Positions 17,097-26,472 of a stretch of DNA of 64,000 nucleotides are shown piece after piece. Every line of letters begins with the position of its first letter. The stretch's first letter is position 1. Source of the DNA: Streptomyces sp. NBC_00094 (GTDB taxonomy: Bacteria > Actinomycetota > Actinomycetes > Streptomycetales > Streptomycetaceae); the NCBI RefSeq assembly GCF_026343125.1, contig NZ_JAPEMB010000001.1, forward strand, positions 6,887,501 to 6,951,500, in the 5' to 3' direction. A model generated the notes under the pieces. That model made no database searches. It was not told the origin of the DNA and worked only from the letters and a program-made list of their open reading frames with translations. A program made the position numbers and the translations under genes.

Positions 17097-17771
17097 ATGG
17101 CCGTCATCCACCACACCACGATGCAGCCCACCAAACTGGAACTGATCGCCGCGTGGCTGCCCACCCGCGACTGGTACACCGGCCGGACGGAGGGGCCGGA
17201 ACCGGTCAAGGCCGGGGGGTTCCGGCTGAACGACCCCGCGGGCGAGGTGGGCATCGAGTTCATGACGGTCACCGACGGGACGGAGGAGGGGGCCCTCGCC
17301 TACCTCGTGCCCATGACGTACCGCGGGGCTCCGCTGGAGGGCGCCGAGCACGCCCTGATCTGCACCTCCGAGCACGGTGTCCTGGGGACCCGCTGGATCT
17401 ACGACGGCGCCCACGACCCGGTGCTCGTCGGGCAGTTGTACGCGCTGCTCAGCGGTCGCGCCGAGGCGCAGGACCAGTCCCTCGACGACACGCCGGACCG
17501 TACGGTCTCGGTCTTCCCGGCCGAGGGCGGTGACGTGTCCGGCGCGGCCTCGGCGGAGCTCGTACGGGTGGTGGAAGGGTCCGATCACACCGACGCGGTG
17601 GTACGGGTGAGCGGCGGCGAGGCCGGTGAACTGGCCCTGCGTGTACGGCGGGTGCTGCGCGACGCCGACGAGGGCGACGCCCCTGGGCTAGGGCGGGTCA
17701 TCGCCGAGTGGCGGCTGCCGGACGGGCGCACCGCCCGTGGCCCCTACGCGGTCGTCGAGCCCGTCCTCTGA
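17097..17771 (+). CDS. Maltokinase N-terminal-cap-like protein
   Basis: A 224-residue soluble protein beginning MAVIHHTTMQPTKLELIAAWLPTRDWYTG, with FRLNDPAGEVGIEFM, LVPMTYRGAPLEGAEHALICTSEHGVLGTRWIYDG and ALRVRRVL blocks. This resembles the N-terminal cap of actinobacterial maltokinases (Pep2/Mak) without the kinase domain. Stand-alone versions are common in Streptomyces and have no agreed function. GAGGAAGAGCC precedes the ATG. It is divergent from the serine hydrolase and convergent with the V8-like protease gene. Confidence 0.75.
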   Translation: MAVIHHTTMQPTKLELIAAWLPTRDWYTGRTEGPEPVKAGGFRLNDPAGEVGIEFMTVTDGTEEGALAYLVPMTYRGAPLEGAEHALICTSEHGVLGTRWIYDGAHDPVLVGQLYALLSGRAEAQDQSLDDTPDRTVSVFPAEGGDVSGAASAELVRVVEGSDHTDAVVRVSGGEAGELALRVRRVLRDADEGDAPGLGRVIAEWRLPDGRTARGPYAVVEPVL

Positions 17772-17773
17772 CG

Positions 17774-17808
17774 CCCGGGGGCACTCCCGGGCCGGCCATG
17801 ACCGGCCG
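17774..17808. terminator. Double hairpin between convergent genes
   Basis: Two adjacent perfect inverted repeats are present: GCCCGGG and CCCGGGC around GGCACT (17774-17793), and GGCCGG and CCGGCC around CCATGA (17791-17808). They fill the 48-base gap between the convergent maltokinase-cap-like and V8-like protease genes. Confidence 0.65.
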
Positions 17809-17819
17809 CCGCACGCTCC

Positions 17820-18905
17820 CTAGACCCAGTTGACCTCCGCCCGGGCGAGCAGGGGGTCGTCGATCAGCTCCCACAGAGGGACCGCGAAGTTCCCGGTGCG
17901 GTAGCGGCCGCCGAAGTGCAGGCCGAGGACCCGGTGGTCGGTGAGGTCGAAGACGGGGGAGCCGCTGTTGCCGCCCAGCGTCGAGCAGTCGTGCTTCATC
18001 ACCAGGGTTCCCGGTGTGAACTCGGTGGCCGCACCCGGCTGGAGCCGCTTCACGTTGTACACGTCCATGAAGATCCGGCGCATCGACTCGGGCTCGTTGC
18101 GCCGGCCGTCCCAGGCCGGGTAGCCGACCACGTACACCGGCCGGCCCGGCACGCTCGCGGGCGCGTCCGCGGCGACCGCGAGCGGCGTGGGCAGGCCGTC
18201 GGAGGCCGAAGGCTCGATCCGCAGCAGGGCCATGTCGACGTCCGGGTGGATGCCGATGATCTCCGTGATCTCGTACGGGGACGAGAGCGACGTGGTGGCC
18301 GGGTCCCCGTCCAGGGGGAGCTCCTCCGCCGGGTCCACCCGCGCCGACATCCCGAACGCGAAGGACCACCGGTCGTGATCCGCCTCGAAACGGCTGAACT
18401 CCACGGCCACGTGACGATTCGTCATCACCGTGCGCGGGCCGACGAGGAAGGCCGTCCCGATCCAGTCCAGGCTGGGGTGTCCGGTGACCTCGACGCGGCC
18501 GACCCGGGCCAAGGACTCCCGGATCGCGGGCCGTTGCCCTTCGAGCACCACCCACTCGTCCCGCTGCGGCGAGAAGTCCTGACGCTGGACCAGGATCGCC
18601 GGCCGGCCCTGGAGGAGGACGATCGCCTCCACGCCGAAGGACTCGTCTTTGTTGATCTCGTCCTCGCGGTGGGCCGCCAGCTTCTCCAGACCGACGACTC
18701 CGGCCTCCAGGACGCGCGCCCGCTCCTCGCGGGCGAAGCGGGAGATCTCGGCCGCGGGCGCCACGTCCGCGGGCAGTTCGAGCGACGACTCGGCGATCTC
18801 CGCCTCCAGGTCCGCGCGCACGCGGGCGGCGACCTCCCGCAGGTCTCCGAAGATCTGCTCGGCGCCGGTCGCGACCGGCGACCCGTTGCGTGCTCCGCTC
18901 GGCAT
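17820..18905 (-). CDS. Trypsin/V8-like serine protease
   Basis: A 361-residue protein. The catalytic residues are His165 (MTNRHVAVEF), Asp224 (HPDVDMALLRI) and Ser314 (TLGGNSGSPVFD), the Glu-specific/V8-type arrangement. The first ~90 residues are helical (EQIFGDLREVAARVRADLEAEIAES) and there is no signal peptide, so the protein should be intracellular. The ATG at 18905 lies after GAGGTGAG; a GTG at 18911 directly abuts the upstream stop. It is the second gene of an operon with the giant NTPase-protease fusion. The fusion's own C-terminal protease is of the same general type, so this looks like a paired or back-up effector. Confidence 0.87.
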   Translation of the reverse strand: MPSGARNGSPVATGAEQIFGDLREVAARVRADLEAEIAESSLELPADVAPAAEISRFAREERARVLEAGVVGLEKLAAHREDEINKDESFGVEAIVLLQGRPAILVQRQDFSPQRDEWVVLEGQRPAIRESLARVGRVEVTGHPSLDWIGTAFLVGPRTVMTNRHVAVEFSRFEADHDRWSFAFGMSARVDPAEELPLDGDPATTSLSSPYEITEIIGIHPDVDMALLRIEPSASDGLPTPLAVAADAPASVPGRPVYVVGYPAWDGRRNEPESMRRIFMDVYNVKRLQPGAATEFTPGTLVMKHDCSTLGGNSGSPVFDLTDHRVLGLHFGGRYRTGNFAVPLWELIDDPLLARAEVNWV

Positions 18906-18911
18906 GGTCAC

Positions 18912-21900
18912 TCACCTCGGATTGCCGTGGTTCGGTCCCCCCGGGGCCGGCCGGCCCCGCTGGCCGGCCATGATCTCGTCGTACAACTCGGTCCGGGACG
19001 CCCGGAGATGGTTCATGATGCTGCTGATCTGGGTTCCGACGTTCACGTACCGCGTCTTCGCTCCCTGGAACTCGACCTCGTCGACCAGCTGCGCGCCGCG
19101 GTGCAGGCCCACCACCGTCCAGTCGTCGAGGCAGACGGGCGAACCGGAGGACCCGCCGCGGGTGTCGGTGAAGTACATGATGTCCCGCTCGTCCGCCCGG
19201 TAGACCAGGTTGTTGCGCAGGGCGACCCGCTTCGGCAGACCGCTCGGGTGCTGGATGATGTTGACCGGTACGCGCTGGCGCTCCCGGACGAGCAGCGGCC
19301 GCTCGGCGAGTCTGAGGATCGGCCGCGGCGAGGGCTCGGGTGCGAGCCGCACGATCGCGTAGTCGAGCTCCGCGTCCCAGGCCACGAGCTCGTCTGCCGT
19401 CACCTCGGGGGAGACCGTCGCGTTCTCGACGAAGTCGAAGACGGAGCGTGACATGAGGACCTGGATCCGCAGGTCCTCGTCGCTCACGAACGGCGGGAGG
19501 CCCGAGTCCACCGAACGGGCCATCACCACATGGTGGTTGGTGATCATCAGGTGGGGCGCGACCATCCACCCCGTACCGCCGTGCGGATACGAGGGGAGGA
19601 GCGGGGTGCCCGACTCGTAGGGCGGGATGCGCAGATGCGCGACGGCGGCGCCGGTCCGGATGCCGCCGTGGAGGAATCCGTACGGCACGGTGTCGTCCTG
19701 GAGGACGATCTCCTCCTTGAACTCCGCCGGGAGGAGGTCCCTCGGGAGCGCCGCCTCGCCGGTGATCTTCCGCGCCACCGTGTCGAGGGCGCCCTGCAGG
19801 ACGGCGCGCGGGCCCCGTTCCCGGGTCTGTTCGATCGCGTTGTGGAGCCAGATCTCCAGCGGCACCAGGCCGTCGATCAGCCGCTCGACCCAGTTCATCG
19901 CGTTGAGGTCGGAGTGGGCCTGGGCGAGGGGGTCGCCCAGCGGTTCGAGGGTGGCCGTGAAATGCCCCGGGATGCCCTTGAGGAGTTCAGGGCGCAGGGC
20001 GCGGTCGGCGAGGCCCGCCTCCATCGCGGCGTTGCGGACCCGGACGAGCTCCTCCTGCGGCAGGAAGGGTTCCTTCCGCAGTGCGGCTCCGGCGGCGTGG
20101 GGCGGCGGCTGGGTCCACAGCCCGGGGCCTCCGCGCCGGGGGCGGACACCCGTCCAGCGGCCCGTCGCCGAGTCGGGGCCGACCGGGGCGGGTGCGGTGG
20201 TGCCAGGCGGCAGGGGGGGATCCGGGGCCGGGCCGGAGGGCGCGGGGCCGGGGGCGAACGGGCCCGCGTCCATCGCTGAGGCGACCCCGAGAAGCAGGTC
20301 CCCGCCGGCGTCCCGGAGGGTGAGCGCCTCCCGGGCGACCCTGTCCAGGGTCCCGCGCCGCCGTGCCTCCCGCAGGGCCAGCTCGATCCCCTCGCGGCCC
20401 GGGCGCGGTCCGGACACGGCCCCGGTGGCCGTGTCCAGGATGTGGGTGAGCGGCTCGCGGAGGCGGGGCTCGGCGGTCATCGTGGCGTCGAACCAGTGGG
20501 CGAGCTCGGACACGACCGCGTCCTCGTCCGCGGGCAGCCCCACGAGGCGCAGGGTGTGTTCGAGGAGCTGCGGATCGGCTCGGCAGGCCGTGGCCGCCGC
20601 GGCGCGGGCGAGCGACGGCTGCCGGGCCAGCTCCGCGTCCGGTATCCCGCGCATCGTCCGCGCGAGCCGCGCCTCCGCCGGAGCGGCGTCGTCGTGCGCC
20701 AGGGTCGCGAGCCGGGACCTGGCGACCAGGACGCCCAGGGACTCGTAGCGCAGGCCGAGGCCGGCGGCGATCTCCTCGGCCTCCTGGAGGTCGCGGTCCG
20801 CGTCCTCGAAGTCGCCCGCGTCCTGCGCGAGCCGTGCCGCCATCTGCAGCAACTCCAGCTGGGCCTCGGCGCAGCCCGCCTCCACCGCCCCCGCCACGGC
20901 CCGCTCGGTGCTCTCCCGCGCCTCCGCGGTCCGCCCGGAGCGGGCGAGGGTCTCGGCGAGCAGCGCGTGGAGCCTGCTGCACGGTGTCCACGGCCGCCGC
21001 TCGGTCAGCCGCTGCGCCGCGGCCTCCACGTACCCCTGGGTGAGCAGGTCCTCGACCTCGCGCGTGGCGATCCGCTCCCAGGTCTCCTGGTCGGCCTCGG
21101 TCATGATCTGGTCGGGGACGTGGCCGCCGATCTTCCCGAGGAGGAAGGCGGCCGAGCGCTGCGACATCTCGCGGTAGGTCAGGCCTCCCAGGTACGGGGC
21201 GACTCCCGGCTCCCAACGGGCTTCCACCGTACGGGGGTTCTCGTTGGTCCTGAGCCGGTGGTAGATCTCCTCGGCCCGGTCCCTGGCTCCCTCGCGTGCC
21301 GCGTAGTACGCGACGGCTCGCTCGTCCACGGCCCGCATCAGATCCGTCCGCGACTGGTCCGAGAGGCGCAGCATGATGGTCCGCAGATCGGCCCGGTGCC
21401 GGATGGCCTCGGGCCCGGCCGACTCCATGAGGTCGACCCGCGACCTGAGCAGCCCGTAGAGGCGGCGCGCATCCGCCGCCGTGTCGACCCGGAGCCCCGC
21501 CGGTTCGGCCAGCACGTGCCGGATCAGGTCGGGGGTGATGTACCGCAGCACGAGCCCCGACTGCACCAGGGCCCGCAGGTCGTCCTCGACGATGTGCTTG
21601 AGGATGCGGTCGTACAGGGTGCCCTGGATGAGCATCTGGTCGATCTGGCGGTCGAAGTAGCGGCGCCGGGAGGGGAGTCCGTGCAGCAGCTCGCTCAGCG
21701 AGGTGGAGTCGGCTCCCAGGGCCACCGCCGCTCGGGCGGCCAGCTTGAGGCTCAGCGGATGACCGCCGATCCGGTCCGCGAGCTCCTCGGCGATCTTCTC
21801 GTCCTTGACTCCGGACGACGTCAGCAGGTCCACGGAGGCCTGGTGGTCGAGTTCGGCGAGCTCCATCGTGCGCAGGGTGAGGACGCGGGCCGGGTGGTCG

Positions 21901-24410
21901 ATGGGCGCGCGGCCGGCGACGACGAAGCGCAGCCGGGAGTAGGCCGCCCGGAGCGCCGTCCAGATCGCCCACATGCGGCCGATCACGGGTGAACCCCGGT
22001 ACTGGGCCTCCTCGAAGGAGTCGGCCACGATCAGCAACGGCGGGGACGGCAGGCCGGGTGGGGGCCGGACGGCTTCGGCGACGAGGGCCGCGACCCTGCG
22101 GGCGAGCTCCTGCTCGCGGGCGCTGGCCCGGGCGTGGAAGTCCGCCGAGTAGTCGCGGCCGATCGTCGCCCGCGTGGCGGAGAGTTCGTGGAGCTCGTCG
22201 AGTTCGTTGCGTTCGCCGCGCTGGACCGCCGCCGTGTGCTCGCACTCGTCCGCGAGCGCGTCGAAGGCGGCGCGGTACCCGGGGTGGTGGATGCCGAGCT
22301 GCCGGGCCATCTCCGCGATGACGGTGGCGGGTTCGTGGACGGAGATCGTCGGACGCTCGAAGTCGAGGTAGGCGAAGGGGAACGGCGTGGGGAACGAGGA
22401 CCTCTCGTCGAGGAGGAAGCGGGCGAGCAGCATGCTCTTGCCGATGCCGCCCACGCCGTGGATGAGGAAGGGGGGTTCCGCCGGTTCCTCGGGGAGGACG
22501 AAGTAGGCGTGCAGGGCGTCGAGTTCGGCGGTGCGGCCGTGGAAGGTCCCCTCGACGAGGCGGTGGAGCGGCTGGAGCAGCCGGGCCTCCTCCAGGCGGT
22601 GCTGGACGTCGTCGACGGCGGGCAGTCCGGTGACGCCCGGGACCCGGCTCAGCCAGAGGACGGCCTGGAGGGTGTCGGTGAGCGTGTCGACGTCCTCGTC
22701 GCCGTGGGGGAGGGGGGCGCCGGCGCCCGCGAGCAGGGCGAGGGCGGCGCGCTCCGGGCCGGGGCTTCCGTGGTCTCCATGGTCTCCGAGGCCTACCGGA
22801 TGGACGGGGCCTCCGCGACCGCTGACATCGACGGGGCCTCTGGGACCTCCGGGATCGACGGGACCCCCATGGCCTCCGGGATCGACGGGAAGTGCGGGAT
22901 CAACGGGACCCGCGGCGTCGTTGTGGATCAGGTCGAGGTTGGCCCGCAGGGCGCGCAGTGCGGCGTCGGGTCCCGCGAGGCCCTCCAGGGCCGTCTCGCG
23001 GATCTCGGGCTTCAGCGTCCACACCGTGGTTCCGGCGGCGGGGACCGCCGTGCAGTCGTCGACGAGCTCCAGGACCGCGCGTCCTGTGGCCACCTCCTCT
23101 TCGGGGAGCCGTAGCAGCGCGGGGTCGAACTCCTGCAGGAGGCAGGCCGATTCGCGGTAGGACCTGCGGAGGTCGGGCAGGGCGGGGCCGGTCGCGGCGA
23201 GGCTCGTGCGCAGGGCGTCCCGGAGTTGATGGCCGGCGACCCCGGGGGACGGCGGCAGTGGTGGGGGGAACGCCCGGTGGAGGCGTACGACATCCTCCAC
23301 CGCCGTGCACACCCGGCGCATGTAACTCTCCTCCGCGTCGGGGCGGTCCACGGCGCGGAGGACCTCGGAGACGGCCGTCTCCGTCAGGTCGCTCAGGATC
23401 CCCTCGTCCGCGGGGTCTCCCGTCGAACTCGTGAACTCCCGGAAGAACTCGGCGAAGAAGGCGCGGAGATCGTCGTCGTCCACGAGGCGGGTCGTGTCGC
23501 GGCACTCGTTCTTCCGGATCTCGTACGGAAGTTGGCGCATCGTCGTCGAGTAGCCGAGGAGGACCAGGCGGGGCACGGTCTCCTTCCGTACCGGGGTGTG
23601 CTCGTAGACCGCCCGGGCGAGGACGCCGATGCAGTCCCACACGTCCGAGTTCGGATCGAGCCGGTCGCAGTCGTCGAGGACGAGCCAGTACCGGTCCTCG
23701 GCGGCCGTCGCCCGGCCGACGATCCGGTGTGCCGCGTCCTCGAAGCAGGGCAGTGGATCGTTCAACCGTGTCGGGTTCAACGGGAAGGCGTCGGCGTCGG
23801 CTCCCGGTGCCGACACGAAGGCGGACAGTCGCTCCAGCAGGCGCGCGGCCGTGGAGGTGCGGGACAGGGTGACCCGTACCGGCCGGAAGTCGCAGTGCTG
23901 GCCGAGATGGCGGATCAGCTCGTACGTGTACGAGCGGCCGCTGTCCGGCGGGCCGTCGACCACCAGGACCGTCTGCTCCGGGTCGGCCAGGAACCCCCGG
24001 AGCTTCTCGCGCAGCTCGGTCCGGTCGAGGAACGCCTCCGTGCCGTGCTTCAGGAGCATGCTGCGGAAGGGGTCCTGCGGGGAACGGCTCAGCCGCTCGT
24101 CCTCCCGCAGCCGGGTGAGCAGGTTCCGGGCCTCGGCGCCCTGCTCGAAGGCGTGCGGGTCGTCGATGGCCGCGAGTGCGTCGAGGTCGGCGAGGACCGC
24201 GAGCAGCCGACGCTGATGGGCGATGTCCCGGCGGGCGGCCCCGACCACCAGCAGGGCGTTGCGGTCCGCGTCCGGGGTGAGCGGCAGGTCCTGGACGAAA
24301 TCGGCGGGCAGCCCCGCGCCCAGCAGTCGTTCCCGTGGCTCGGACGTGTCCAGGAGATGGGCCCGCACCCAACTGGCGACGAGCCCCCACTCCGTCTCGG
24401 TGAGCGGCAT
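18912..24410 (-). CDS. Giant NTPase-repeat-trypsin fusion (conflict-system STAND protein)
   Basis: A 1,832-residue protein. Order: an N-terminal helical domain of ~90 residues (effector-associated-like), then an AAA-type ATPase with a degenerate P-loop VDGPPDSGRSY (~151-161, Arg for Lys) and Walker B YWLVLDDCDRL (241-251). Next is a Gly/Pro/Asp-rich spacer (~500-552) and a second NACHT/NB-ARC-like NTPase with P-loop HGVGGIGKSMLL (~651-662) and LLIVADSFEEAQ (~792-803). TPR-like helices follow, then a Pro-rich linker. The C-terminus is a trypsin-like protease: His1627 (ITNHHVV), Asp1683 (AELDYAIV), Ser1755 (GGSSGSPV). I infer a sensor-switch-effector on one chain, in which ligand binding to the repeats would release protease activity. 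Ends two residues before the V8-like protease start. Confidence 0.85.
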   Translation of the reverse strand: MPLTETEWGLVASWVRAHLLDTSEPRERLLGAGLPADFVQDLPLTPDADRNALLVVGAARRDIAHQRRLLAVLADLDALAAIDDPHAFEQGAEARNLLTRLREDERLSRSPQDPFRSMLLKHGTEAFLDRTELREKLRGFLADPEQTVLVVDGPPDSGRSYTYELIRHLGQHCDFRPVRVTLSRTSTAARLLERLSAFVSAPGADADAFPLNPTRLNDPLPCFEDAAHRIVGRATAAEDRYWLVLDDCDRLDPNSDVWDCIGVLARAVYEHTPVRKETVPRLVLLGYSTTMRQLPYEIRKNECRDTTRLVDDDDLRAFFAEFFREFTSSTGDPADEGILSDLTETAVSEVLRAVDRPDAEESYMRRVCTAVEDVVRLHRAFPPPLPPSPGVAGHQLRDALRTSLAATGPALPDLRRSYRESACLLQEFDPALLRLPEEEVATGRAVLELVDDCTAVPAAGTTVWTLKPEIRETALEGLAGPDAALRALRANLDLIHNDAAGPVDPALPVDPGGHGGPVDPGGPRGPVDVSGRGGPVHPVGLGDHGDHGSPGPERAALALLAGAGAPLPHGDEDVDTLTDTLQAVLWLSRVPGVTGLPAVDDVQHRLEEARLLQPLHRLVEGTFHGRTAELDALHAYFVLPEEPAEPPFLIHGVGGIGKSMLLARFLLDERSSFPTPFPFAYLDFERPTISVHEPATVIAEMARQLGIHHPGYRAAFDALADECEHTAAVQRGERNELDELHELSATRATIGRDYSADFHARASAREQELARRVAALVAEAVRPPPGLPSPPLLIVADSFEEAQYRGSPVIGRMWAIWTALRAAYSRLRFVVAGRAPIDHPARVLTLRTMELAELDHQASVDLLTSSGVKDEKIAEELADRIGGHPLSLKLAARAAVALGADSTSLSELLHGLPSRRRYFDRQIDQMLIQGTLYDRILKHIVEDDLRALVQSGLVLRYITPDLIRHVLAEPAGLRVDTAADARRLYGLLRSRVDLMESAGPEAIRHRADLRTIMLRLSDQSRTDLMRAVDERAVAYYAAREGARDRAEEIYHRLRTNENPRTVEARWEPGVAPYLGGLTYREMSQRSAAFLLGKIGGHVPDQIMTEADQETWERIATREVEDLLTQGYVEAAAQRLTERRPWTPCSRLHALLAETLARSGRTAEARESTERAVAGAVEAGCAEAQLELLQMAARLAQDAGDFEDADRDLQEAEEIAAGLGLRYESLGVLVARSRLATLAHDDAAPAEARLARTMRGIPDAELARQPSLARAAAATACRADPQLLEHTLRLVGLPADEDAVVSELAHWFDATMTAEPRLREPLTHILDTATGAVSGPRPGREGIELALREARRRGTLDRVAREALTLRDAGGDLLLGVASAMDAGPFAPGPAPSGPAPDPPLPPGTTAPAPVGPDSATGRWTGVRPRRGGPGLWTQPPPHAAGAALRKEPFLPQEELVRVRNAAMEAGLADRALRPELLKGIPGHFTATLEPLGDPLAQAHSDLNAMNWVERLIDGLVPLEIWLHNAIEQTRERGPRAVLQGALDTVARKITGEAALPRDLLPAEFKEEIVLQDDTVPYGFLHGGIRTGAAVAHLRIPPYESGTPLLPSYPHGGTGWMVAPHLMITNHHVVMARSVDSGLPPFVSDEDLRIQVLMSRSVFDFVENATVSPEVTADELVAWDAELDYAIVRLAPEPSPRPILRLAERPLLVRERQRVPVNIIQHPSGLPKRVALRNNLVYRADERDIMYFTDTRGGSSGSPVCLDDWTVVGLHRGAQLVDEVEFQGAKTRYVNVGTQISSIMNHLRASRTELYDEIMAGQRGRPAPGGPNHGNPR

Positions 24411-24601
24411 ACGGCACCTGCCCGGCGCTCTTCGCGCAGCGCCGGTCGCGCCGGCGTCGGAGGTGAGGCGATCAGGTGAACTGACTGATCCCTCTCATCG
24501 TTTCACCGGGCAGGGAGGGCCGCAATCGCTGGTCGGGCGGGCACACGGGGGATCGAGGGTGGTACGCGGAGGGCCAGGGGGTGGTACGCGGGGGCGCGCG
24601 G

Positions 24602-25552
24602 TCAGTGGTGAAGAACGATGTCGCCGTACGACTCAAGGCGCCGCCACCGGTCCTCCGGCCCGCGCGACGGGGGCATCACGTCCACGTCGGGCAACGGCCC
24701 GAACTCCAGCTCGGTGAGCTCCGCGACGTCCGAGACCGGCACCTGGTAGGTGCGGTACGGGCCCAGCGGCGGCGGCGCGCCCGCCTTCGCCCCCGCGAGC
24801 GCCCGCTCCGCGTCCCGGCTCAGATCCGGGCTCTGGTCGAGGACGTAGGCACTGGCGGCGAGCGCCCCGTCCTGGACGAACGCGGCCACCTTCCAGAACC
24901 GCATCGGCACCTGGATCCCGCGGTACGGCGGGTCGGAGTCCTGCAGCACGGGGCCCGTGAGGACGGTCAGCTTGCGGTCGAACTCGGCGGCGTGGTCGAG
25001 GATGTGGTTCTCCAGGCCCTGCCAGATCTGTTTGCCCTGGTTGAAGACGTCCGCCTGCGGCGCGGCGTTGGTGAAGTGGAACGTGTCGGCGTTCGCCCGT
25101 ACCGCCACGGCCGCCGGTCCCCAGACCGGGTCGAGCCGGCGGACGAGATGCCCTCGGTCGAGGCTGTTGTTCCGGTAGATCTCGTCGCCCGCCTGCTGCT
25201 CCTCGGGCAGCCGGGGGTCGAACACCCAGGCGTCGTCCCTGGGTACGTCCTCCTGGAGCTCCCGCCCCTCGATGCAGACCGCGGTCGAGGCCGCGAGCCG
25301 CCGGTCCGGCCGGAAGACGACCGTGAAGTGGGTGTACGGCAGGATCACCGTCCTGACCGTGTCGCGGACCGGGAGCGGGAGGGGGACGACGGGGCCGAGG
25401 AAGGTCTCGTCGTAGCCGGCGCGGTCGGCGAGCGCGCCGCGGGACGAAGCCCCGGAGGAGGCGGCGGAGGACGTACCGGGAGACGCACCGGGAGACGTCC
25501 CGGGGGACGCGCCTGTGCCGCCAGCGGAGGACGCGGGGTCGGAAGGGTTCAT
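24602..25552 (-). CDS. DNA/RNA non-specific endonuclease (NUC1/EndoG-like)
   Basis: A 316-residue protein with the beta-beta-alpha-metal signature DRGHL (132-136) in NNSLDRGHLVRRLDPVWG and the metal-binding Asn region FTNAAPQADVFNQGKQIWQGLEN. The family cuts single- and double-stranded DNA and RNA. Most bacterial relatives are secreted, but here the N-terminus (MNPSDPASSAGGTG and on) is Ser/Gly/Pro-rich with no signal peptide, which suggests an intracellular target. ATG 25552 lacks a good ribosome site, so the message may be leaderless. The gene is divergent from a metacaspase gene with 116 bases between the starts. Confidence 0.87.
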   Translation of the reverse strand: MNPSDPASSAGGTGASPGTSPGASPGTSSAASSGASSRGALADRAGYDETFLGPVVPLPLPVRDTVRTVILPYTHFTVVFRPDRRLAASTAVCIEGRELQEDVPRDDAWVFDPRLPEEQQAGDEIYRNNSLDRGHLVRRLDPVWGPAAVAVRANADTFHFTNAAPQADVFNQGKQIWQGLENHILDHAAEFDRKLTVLTGPVLQDSDPPYRGIQVPMRFWKVAAFVQDGALAASAYVLDQSPDLSRDAERALAGAKAGAPPPLGPYRTYQVPVSDVAELTELEFGPLPDVDVMPPSRGPEDRWRRLESYGDIVLHH

Positions 25553-25668
25553 ACGATGTAAGTACCGCGTGGAGAGGGTCGCGCTCGGCGCCGGACCGCA
25601 GGCCACTCGATCAGACGCCCCCGGCGGGCGCCCCGGTATCCCCTCCCCTCCGTCCAAGGAGGCACCTC

Positions 25669-26472
25669 ATGACCACCGGACTCTCCCTGCACATCGGACT
25701 CAACGAGGTCGACCCCGCCCGCTACGAGGGCTGGGCGGGAACCCTGGTCGCCTGCGAGAACGACGCCCACGACATGGCCCGGCTCGCCCGCGCCGCGGGT
25801 TTCGAACCCACCGTCCTGCTCACCCCGGACGGCACCGTCTCCCAGGTCACCGCCGCACTCGGCGAGGCCGCCGCCCGGCTCGGCTCCGGCGACATCCTGC
25901 TCTTCACCTACTCGGGCCACGGCGGCCAGGTGCCGGACGACTCCGGGGCGGACGACGAACCGGACGCCCTCGACGAGACCCTGGTCCTCTACGACCGTCA
26001 GTTCCTCGACGACGAGGTGCAGCAGGCCTTCCGCGCCTTCGCCGACGACGTACGGATCGTCGCCCTCCTCGACTGCTGCCACAGCGGCAGCAGCATCGAG
26101 ATCCCCGGCGGTACGGACGACGGTTCGGGCCGCTATCTGCCCGAACCGCAGCAGCGGCAGCTGTACGAGCGCGACCGGGGCTTCTTCGACGAGCTGCGCC
26201 GCTCGCTGGCCGAGGACGGGTCCGCCGACGGGGCCCCCGACGCGCTGCTCGTCTCGGCCTGCCAGGACAACCAGGTCGCCTCCGACGGCCCCGTCAACGG
26301 CGCCTTCACCGAGGCCCTGCTCCGGGTCTGGGACGACGGCGCCTTCCAGGGCGGCTACCGCGACTTCCACCGGTCGATCCAGCGCGGACTGCCCCCGACG
26401 CAGAGCCCGAACCTCTATCTGACCGGCTCCCCCGACCCGGAGTTCCTGGCCCAGCGGCCGTTCACCGTCTGA
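25669..26472 (+). CDS. Type I metacaspase-like caspase-family protease
   Basis: A 267-residue protein after a textbook AAGGAGGCACCTC site. The catalytic dyad is His84 (FTYSGHGGQVPD) and Cys137 (LLDCCHSGSS), and the loop DEPDALDETLVLYD is the substrate-pocket segment of type I metacaspases, which cut after Arg or Lys. The caspase domain fills the whole protein, with no repeat or adaptor domain. Partner sensors might therefore be separate, for example the STAND protein upstream. It is divergent from the non-specific endonuclease and its 3' end overlaps the convergent LAL regulator by 11 bases. Confidence 0.9.
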   Translation: MTTGLSLHIGLNEVDPARYEGWAGTLVACENDAHDMARLARAAGFEPTVLLTPDGTVSQVTAALGEAAARLGSGDILLFTYSGHGGQVPDDSGADDEPDALDETLVLYDRQFLDDEVQQAFRAFADDVRIVALLDCCHSGSSIEIPGGTDDGSGRYLPEPQQRQLYERDRGFFDELRRSLAEDGSADGAPDALLVSACQDNQVASDGPVNGAFTEALLRVWDDGAFQGGYRDFHRSIQRGLPPTQSPNLYLTGSPDPEFLAQRPFTV

